Source: Clostridia bacterium (lineage in GTDB: Bacteria > Bacillota_A > Clostridia > Christensenellales > Aristaeellaceae). Taken from it: a DNA stretch of 35,503 nt. Shown here in pieces: positions 31,051 through 35,503 of this stretch. The notes below the pieces were generated by a model that ran no database searches, was not told the origin of the DNA, and was given only the letters and a program-made list of their open reading frames with translations. Numbering within the stretch: position 1 is the stretch's first letter; each line of letters begins with the position of its first letter. Both the position numbers and the translations under genes were made by a program. The stretch covers positions 1-35,503 of the forward strand of contig JAFWQM010000165.1 in the NCBI GenBank assembly GCA_017509065.1, written 5' to 3'.

Positions 31051-31616
31051 GAATAAACCTTGCCTCCGATGTAAATCTATACATAAACGCCCGCGTTTCC
31101 CCTGAGAGAAAAAGGCTCTGAAAGTGCATATGCGCAGCGTTCGTCCGTGGATAACTTTTTGTGGAAAACTATTTCCCGCCCTCGCTGCGCAACTAATCAT
31201 ACCAGATTTCCGTTTCGTTTTCAAGGGGAACCAACGTTTCAAGGCGGAAGGATCGGTCCTGCATATGCCATTGATTGTTGATAACTTCCATCCCCTATCC
31301 ATGGTAGAAAGACCGTTGGAACCGCACAAGGGATGGAGGCAACAGGCGGATACGGCATGTATTTATATACTGATATTGAATAGAAATACATATATTTTCT
31401 GTCCCTTCCTCCCTTTTTGTTTTCCTTTCGCAGAAAACTCCGATCATTATTCATATATTTGTAATTCACGGGTGAAAAACGTTAGATTTGCGATGCGCGA
31501 ATCGTAACAGAACCTGAACAAAAAAGTAACGCTTGCCCTGGGAGAAAGCTGGACAAACCCGCCCGAGTGTGGTATCTTTTGAATGGATTGCGAATCCACA
31601 CGAAGGAGGCGGCGGT
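31051..31616. other. Candidate chromosomal origin region (oriC)
   Basis: The 566-bp gap between divergent dnaA and the parAB cluster holds DnaA-box-like 9-mers: CGTGGATAA (31146-31154), TGTGGAAAA (31160-31168) and TGTTGATAA (31276-31284), each one mismatch from TGTGGATAA. An AT-rich stretch lies at ~31361-31405 (GTATTTATATACTGATATTG...). Gene direction flips here. Few boxes are seen, so a second cluster may lie elsewhere, for example near dnaN. Confidence 0.6.
31196..31224 (-). promoter_or_regulatory. dnaA promoter
   Basis: On the minus strand TTGAAA, a 17-bp spacer and TATGAT. The start point near 31189 puts the two DnaA-box-like sites at about +21 to +44, suited to repression by DnaA. Confidence 0.65.
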
Positions 31617-32093
31617 ATGATTTCCCAGGCGCAGGTAAGGAAGATTCTTACGCCCTGGCTTGGCAGTCCGCTGCTGAATGCCCTGGAGCCTCTGACGGGC
31701 GACATCGCGAGCCGGCTGAACGGCTGCTCCATCAGCCGCAACGCGGACGCGATGGCCGATGCTTTGGACAGCCTGCTGTTCCGGTCCGTGCGAAGCGCGA
31801 CGGAGGGGAGCATGCTGGCCAGGCTGCCCGACGATACGTTTGTGCGGGTGCAGGTGGAGGATTTCGCGGTGATGGCGGATGAGCTGATGTTTCTGCCGTT
31901 CCAGGAGTTTCCCAACGACGGGGAGCATCTGCAATTCCTGCGGGAATATTCCCTGCGCCACGCCAGTCTGTCGGCGCTGCGGGCGCTGTATACCCGGTTC
32001 GGCGCGCAGCAAAGCCCGAAAGAACTCGCGGCCATCGTGTCGGTGGTGAAAAGCTGCTATCCCCCGTTCCGGTGGAGAGAGTGGCTGAGATGA
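31617..32093 (+). CDS. Small unknown protein between the origin and parA
   Basis: The 158-aa protein begins MISQAQVRKILTPWLG and has AAGGAGG 8 nt upstream of the ATG. It appears soluble and mostly helical, with no signal peptide, membrane helix or motif I recognise; a Cys (CSISRN) occurs near residue 37. It is the first plus-strand gene after the origin candidate and is probably cotranscribed with parA and parB. A role in chromosome maintenance is only a location-based guess. Confidence 0.7.
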   Translation: MISQAQVRKILTPWLGSPLLNALEPLTGDIASRLNGCSISRNADAMADALDSLLFRSVRSATEGSMLARLPDDTFVRVQVEDFAVMADELMFLPFQEFPNDGEHLQFLREYSLRHASLSALRALYTRFGAQQSPKELAAIVSVVKSCYPPFRWREWLR

Positions 32094-32103
32094 CGGGACG
32101 TGG

Positions 32104-32202
32104 AGAGTGAGGAGTTAGGAGTTTTATAATGCTTTGAATGAACGCATGAAAGGCTTTCGTTTAATTGTTCGACTATATAGAACTAACTCCTAACTCCTCA
32201 CT
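32104..32202. repeat. Heptad inverted-arm element E8
   Basis: Left arm GAGTGAGGAGTTAGGAGTTT (32106 onward), right arm AACTAACTCCTAACTCCTCA (32181-32200). The core matches E3 in the reverse direction. It lies between the unknown gene and parA, showing that the family is not limited to the pectin locus. Confidence 0.85.
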
Positions 32203-32242
32203 AAACAATTACCGGTATGATAATATAGAGGATAAAACAACA

Positions 32243-33004
32243 ATGGGCAAAATCATATGCGTCGCCAATCAGAAGGGCGGCGTGGGAAAAACGACCACCG
32301 CGGTGAACCTCGCGGCCTGCCTGGCTGACGCGGGCAAAAATACGCTGCTTACGGACATGGACCCGCAGGGCAACGCGACCAGCGGGCTGGGCGTGCGCGC
32401 CGGGAAGAAGACGGTTTATGAAGCGCTGCTGGGCGAATGCCCCCTGGAAAGCACGCTGGAAAAAACAAAGCAGAAAAAACTGATGCTGGCTCCTTCGGAC
32501 ATCCGCCTGGCCGGGGCCGAGCTGGAGCTGGCGAACCTGGACCGGCGGGAATACCGCATCCGCGCCGCGCTGGAGCCGCTGCGGAAGAGCTTTGATTTTC
32601 TGATCATCGACTGCCCGCCTTCGCTGGGTCTGCTGACGATCAACGCCCTCACCGCCGCGCAGAGCGTGCTGATTCCCATCCAGTGCGAATACTACGCGCT
32701 GGAGGGCGTCACAGCGCTGATGAACACGATTCAGCGAGTAAAACGCGGGCTGAACCCCAGGCTGGAAATCGAGGGCGTGCTGCTCACCATGCTGGACGGC
32801 CGCACGAACCTGGGCCTGCAAGTGGTGGCGGAAGTGAAGAAGCACTTCAAGCAGCAGGTGTTCAAAACCACCGTGCCCCGCAATGTGCGCCTCGGCGAAG
32901 CCCCCAGCCACGGCCTGCCCATCCACCTCTACGACAGCCGCAGCACCGGGGCGGAAGCGTATCAGGCGCTGGCGAAGGAGATTATTCAGAAGAATAAGGG
33001 ATGA
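32243..33004 (+). CDS. parA: Chromosome partitioning ATPase ParA/Soj
   Basis: The 253-aa protein matches the usual Soj length. It has the deviant Walker A KGGVGKTT (11-18), the switch I region DMDPQGNATSGLG (~38-50), and Walker B FLIIDCPPSLG. It binds DNA non-specifically as an ATP dimer and works with ParB at parS; in Firmicutes it also controls DnaA. The ATG at 32243 is chosen because the family N-terminus MGKIICVANQKGG starts there; AGAGG lies ~11 nt upstream, and the longer frame begins inside the heptad element. The last codons and stop lie within a GGGATGA array. Confidence 0.96.
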   Translation: MGKIICVANQKGGVGKTTTAVNLAACLADAGKNTLLTDMDPQGNATSGLGVRAGKKTVYEALLGECPLESTLEKTKQKKLMLAPSDIRLAGAELELANLDRREYRIRAALEPLRKSFDFLIIDCPPSLGLLTINALTAAQSVLIPIQCEYYALEGVTALMNTIQRVKRGLNPRLEIEGVLLTMLDGRTNLGLQVVAEVKKHFKQQVFKTTVPRNVRLGEAPSHGLPIHLYDSRSTGAEAYQALAKEIIQKNKG

Positions 33005-33059
33005 GGGATCGGGGATTAGGAATTAGGGAATAGATATCATCCTCGTCCCTAATCCCTCA
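32997..33059. repeat. Heptad inverted-arm element E9 (GGGATTA version, short core)
   Basis: Left arm runs GGGATGA, GGGATCG, GGGATTA, GGAATTA, GGGAATA; right arm CCTCGTCCCTAATCCCTCA. The loop is only about 10 nt. The first unit contributes the parA TGA stop. It occupies the parA-parB gap. Confidence 0.8.
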
Positions 33060-33097
33060 GCACAAAAAAACTCTCATTATAAACAGGTGAAAACGGA

Positions 33098-33943
33098 ATG
33101 AAAAAAATGGGCTTGGGCCGAGGGCTGGACGCTCTGCTGCCCGAAAGCAATGATCTTAACAACATGGTGAGCATGATCGCGGTGACGGAAATCGACCGGA
33201 ACCCCGACCAGCCGCGGCGTGATTTTGACGAAGCCTCTTTGCAGAAGCTGGCGGATTCCATCCGTGCCGCGGGCGTATTGCAGCCGCTGCTGGTGGTGGA
33301 GGAAAACGGACGCTACCGCATCGTGGCGGGCGAGCGCCGGTTCCGCGCCGCTCGCATCGCCGGGCTGGATACCGTGCCCTGCATCGTGCGCGACTTTTCC
33401 GCCGAGGAACAGATGGAGGCCGCGCTGATCGAAAACCTGCAGCGCGAAGACCTGAACCCCATCGAGGAAGCCTCCGCCGTGAAGCAGTTCATGGAAACCT
33501 GCCATTATACGCAGGAGCAGGCCGCGAAACGCCTGGGCAAATCCCGCCCCGCGCTGGCGAATCTGTTGCGGCTTTTATCGCTTCCCAAGGTGGTTCAGGA
33601 CGATGTGATCGCGGGCCGTCTGAGCGCGGGCCACGCCAGGGTGCTGGCCGGCCTGGAGGAGGAACGCAGGCAGATCGCCCTGGCCCAGCTGGTCATTCTG
33701 GAGGGGCTCAGCGTGCGGGAGCTGGAAAAGGCGGCCGCGCAGCCCGAGCCAGTGTTCAAGCCCAAGCCCGCTCCCAAGGCCCTTCCCCTGGAGCTGCAGG
33801 ACATGGAAAACCGCCTGCGGGAAACCTTCGGCCTGCGCACGCAGCTGAAAGGCAGCCGAAAGCGCGGCAGGATTATCCTGCAATACTACAGCGAGGATGA
33901 ACTTGAACGCCTGTACCAATGTCTGGAAAAGCTGGAGGGATAA
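33098..33943 (+). CDS. parB: Chromosome partitioning protein ParB/Spo0J
   Basis: The 281-aa protein has an N-terminal ParA-activating stretch (MKKMGLGRGLDALL), the CTP-binding ParB/Srx domain with NPDQPR (35-40) and GERRFR (78-83), a helix-turn-helix DNA-binding part (YTQEQAAKRLGKSRPALANLLRLL), and a C-terminal dimerisation domain (LQDMENRLRETFGLRTQL...). It loads at parS sites and acts with ParA and SMC. I see no clear parS in the window. The ribosome binding site of the downstream gene lies in its 3' end. Confidence 0.96.
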   Translation: MKKMGLGRGLDALLPESNDLNNMVSMIAVTEIDRNPDQPRRDFDEASLQKLADSIRAAGVLQPLLVVEENGRYRIVAGERRFRAARIAGLDTVPCIVRDFSAEEQMEAALIENLQREDLNPIEEASAVKQFMETCHYTQEQAAKRLGKSRPALANLLRLLSLPKVVQDDVIAGRLSAGHARVLAGLEEERRQIALAQLVILEGLSVRELEKAAAQPEPVFKPKPAPKALPLELQDMENRLRETFGLRTQLKGSRKRGRIILQYYSEDELERLYQCLEKLEG

Positions 33944-33947
33944 CCTC

Positions 33948-35144
33948 ATGAAAAAATGGATCGCCCGCGCGTTGACACTGCTCCTGCTGCTCTCCGCCGC
34001 GCCGGGCGGTCTTTGTGATTTGGAGATTAAAAGCGCCGCCGACGCGTTCTTTGTCCGCCTGTTCGACAAGGCAAACGCGGTCAGCGGCGCTGTTTTGATT
34101 GCCCAGAGCGGAGAGAGGGTTTACGAATACTATTACGGCGCGGAGGACCGCAAGACCCGCCGCCCGGTCGGAGAAGACACGGTGTTCAAAGTGGCTTCCG
34201 TGTCCAAGATGATTTCCGCCATGGGCGTGATGCGGCTGTTCGACCTGGGCCTGATCGACCTGGACGGCGGCCTGGTCACGCAGGACGGTTATCCCATCCG
34301 CAACCCGCGCTTTCCGGATCAGCCCGTCACCCTGCGCCAGGTGATGAGCCACACCAGTTCGCTGCTCGGCGCCGCGCCGTACCTGACGCCGCCGGAATGG
34401 GAAAAGCTGACGCCGCAGGATCACAAATACTTCTCCGACAGCGCGCCGGGCACGCATTACGAATACGCCAACCTGAACGGCGGCATCCTGTGCAGCGTGA
34501 TCGAGCGCACCAGCGGAAAGAGCTTCAACACCTTTATGACGGAAAACTTTTTCTCTCCGCTGGGGATCAACGCCGCTTACGCCGCGCATCTCCTGCCTGA
34601 TTCGGAACGCATCGCCACCGCGTATTATCCGGACGGATCCGTTTACCGCCGCGGCGTTCAATACGTGGAGATCGACACCCAGGAGTACGACGATGCCTGC
34701 GACCCGGACAGCCATTACCGCACTTCCGCCGGAAGCCTGTATATCAGTCTCTCCGGGCTGGAAAAGTTAGGCGTCATCCTGGCCGGCGACGGAATGGCGG
34801 ACGGGGTGCGGGTGCTGTCCGGCTACGCCGTGCGGCTGATGCGGCTGGATCAGGCGACGCTGCCCGGCAGCTCAGTGACCACCGAGAGCCCATACGGCCT
34901 GTGCGTCGATCGCTTTACCAACACCGACGGAATCACCTGGTACGGCCATCAGGGCCGCTGGGAAGGATTGCTGACCGACCTGTTTTTTGAGCCCGAAACG
35001 CAGACGGTGGTGGTGATGGTGATGGACGGCGTGCAGGGCTCAAACAACGGCTTCGGCCTGCATCGCCGCGCGGAGGACGCGCTGAACTACGCCTCCGCCT
35101 GGGTTCATACCGCGGAGATCAGCTATGTGGTGAAAGACGAATGA
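33948..35144 (+). CDS. Exported serine hydrolase of the class C beta-lactamase/DD-peptidase fold
   Basis: The 398-aa protein has a signal peptide (MKKWIARALTLLLLLSAAPGGLC). The catalytic set is visible: Ser84 and Lys87 in SVSK, the Tyr173-Ala-Asn175 motif in YEYANLNGG, and GHQG (333-336) in place of the KTG/HxG motif. Members act as esterases, D-aminopeptidases or peptidoglycan-modifying enzymes more often than as true beta-lactamases. GGAGGG lies 7 nt before the ATG, inside the parB end, only 4 nt after the parB stop, so the genes are coupled. The cellular role is unknown; a link to cell-wall work is inferred. Confidence 0.88.
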   Translation: MKKWIARALTLLLLLSAAPGGLCDLEIKSAADAFFVRLFDKANAVSGAVLIAQSGERVYEYYYGAEDRKTRRPVGEDTVFKVASVSKMISAMGVMRLFDLGLIDLDGGLVTQDGYPIRNPRFPDQPVTLRQVMSHTSSLLGAAPYLTPPEWEKLTPQDHKYFSDSAPGTHYEYANLNGGILCSVIERTSGKSFNTFMTENFFSPLGINAAYAAHLLPDSERIATAYYPDGSVYRRGVQYVEIDTQEYDDACDPDSHYRTSAGSLYISLSGLEKLGVILAGDGMADGVRVLSGYAVRLMRLDQATLPGSSVTTESPYGLCVDRFTNTDGITWYGHQGRWEGLLTDLFFEPETQTVVVMVMDGVQGSNNGFGLHRRAEDALNYASAWVHTAEISYVVKDE

Positions 35145-35170
35145 GCCGCCGATACCGCGGCTTTTTATAT
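35144..35170 (+). terminator. Intrinsic terminator of the parAB-hydrolase operon
   Basis: AGCCGC, a 7-nt loop, GCGGCT then TTTTATATTT, directly after the hydrolase stop codon. Confidence 0.8.
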
Positions 35171-35241
35171 TTGAAAAACGAAAAAAGGGTCATTTTGCGC
35201 AGAAACTTTTGAGATTGTGCTGAAATATCGGTCTGACAGTG

Positions 35242-35271
35242 TTGAAAAAAATGGATTTGTCATGTTATAAT
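35242..35271 (+). promoter_or_regulatory. Promoter near the right edge
   Basis: TTGAAA, an 18-bp spacer and TATAAT. The transcript would start near 35278 and run into CAGCGGG...CCCCGCTG (35317-35339) and a T-rich run (35352-35365), then repeat A copy 3. The downstream gene lies beyond the window; a short leader RNA is possible. Confidence 0.6.
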
Positions 35272-35365
35272 ACAGACGAAAACATGGCGTTTTATTTCAG
35301 CGGGCGGTGGACAGCGGGCACAGCTGCAGCCCCGCTGGTATTTTCGGCAGTATTTTTTTATTTTT

Positions 35366-35446
35366 ATTGCTCGCCCAATTGAATCGTGAATTCAGATGCG
35401 GGATGAGAAATCGTTCCAGACAAGGAACGAAACCGCAGGAATACTG
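35366..35446. repeat. Repeat A, copy 3 (left half only)
   Basis: Matches 26444-26524 closely from ATTGCTCGCCCAATTGAATC through the internal hairpin to GCAGGAATACTGG. The remaining half, including the right terminus, is replaced by a D-type hairpin repeat. Confidence 0.85.
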
Positions 35447-35503
35447 GGGCCGAAGCGCTCGAAAAACAATCCGGTGGATTGTTTTTAGCGGAGGCCGGGC
35501 GGC
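35447..35503. repeat. Hairpin repeat D, third unit
   Basis: GGGCCGAAGCGCTCG, then a perfect 11-bp stem AAAAACAATCC / GGATTGTTTTT around GGT, then AGCGGAGGCC. It runs to the window edge. Lead-in and trailer match the unit at 28343; the stem sequence does not. Confidence 0.75.

Noticed and set aside
32165..32242. N-terminal extension of parA back to 32165
   Set aside because: The extra codons are the heptad element translated (TPNSSLNNYR); the family N-terminus and length of 253 aa fit a start at 32243.
139..33059. Heptad arrays as a CRISPR array
   Set aside because: The 7-mers are directly adjacent without spacers, and the arms are inverted around one core; no cas genes are present.
33948..35144. 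True antibiotic-resistance beta-lactamase
   Set aside because: The SxxK and YxN motifs are present, but GHQG replaces KTG and the coupling to parB suggests a housekeeping serine hydrolase.
35284..35382. 32-codon frame MAFYFSGRWT... as a small gene after the promoter at 35242
   Set aside because: No ribosome binding site precedes it and its last codons come from repeat A.

Overview
The window looks like a piece of a Clostridia (Firmicutes) chromosome from a fibre-degrading gut or rumen anaerobe. It is fairly GC-rich, uses canonical AAGGAGG-type ribosome binding sites, has Gram-positive secretion signals and CUT1 sugar ABC transporters without a local ATPase, and a B12 riboswitch. An Aristaeella/Christensenellales-like relative is a guess from gene content only.

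The layout follows the replication origin. dnaA (29728-31050, minus) and the parA/parB cluster (from 31617, plus) diverge from a 566-bp gap holding DnaA-box-like sites, a good dnaA promoter and an AT-rich stretch. Every gene left of this gap is on the minus strand except the TetR regulator, and every gene right of it is on the plus strand, as expected if replication starts there.

Positions 185-19939 hold a collinear minus-strand pectin (rhamnogalacturonan/homogalacturonan) utilisation locus. In transcription order it encodes a GH43 glycosidase, a 988-aa solute-binding protein with carbohydrate-binding-like modules, two permeases, an NHL/TPR membrane-anchored protein, a YIP1-like membrane protein, a DUF5696-type exported protein, two more permeases, a second solute-binding protein, an SGNH esterase fused to an LRR-like domain, a pectin methylesterase-SGNH esterase fusion, and a GH105 unsaturated rhamnogalacturonyl hydrolase. 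The logic is outside binding, uptake of oligomers, then cytoplasmic de-esterification and depolymerisation. Positions 20184-24586 hold an MMPL/RND-type exporter with a secreted coiled-coil partner and a divergent TetR regulator over a compact shared promoter/operator. Positions 24613-28127 hold a cobalamin-riboswitch-controlled ABC importer (btuF-btuC-btuD). Positions 28100-28800 are a repeat-rich scar, followed by an orphan amino-acid-type binding protein, dnaA, the origin candidate, a small unknown gene, parA, parB and a serine beta-lactamase-like hydrolase.

The most unusual content lies between the genes. At least five families of small structured repeats are present. The standout is a family of about 60-130 bp elements bounded by tandem 7-mers in inverted orientation. 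It occurs nine times, mostly between a stop codon and the next ribosome binding site. Three different 7-mer versions exist and in each element the two arms match each other. Other families are a 161-bp TIR element flanked by TA, a 221-bp TIR element, a long perfect palindrome (one partial copy lies inside a coding sequence), and a hairpin family whose stems differ in sequence but stay paired.
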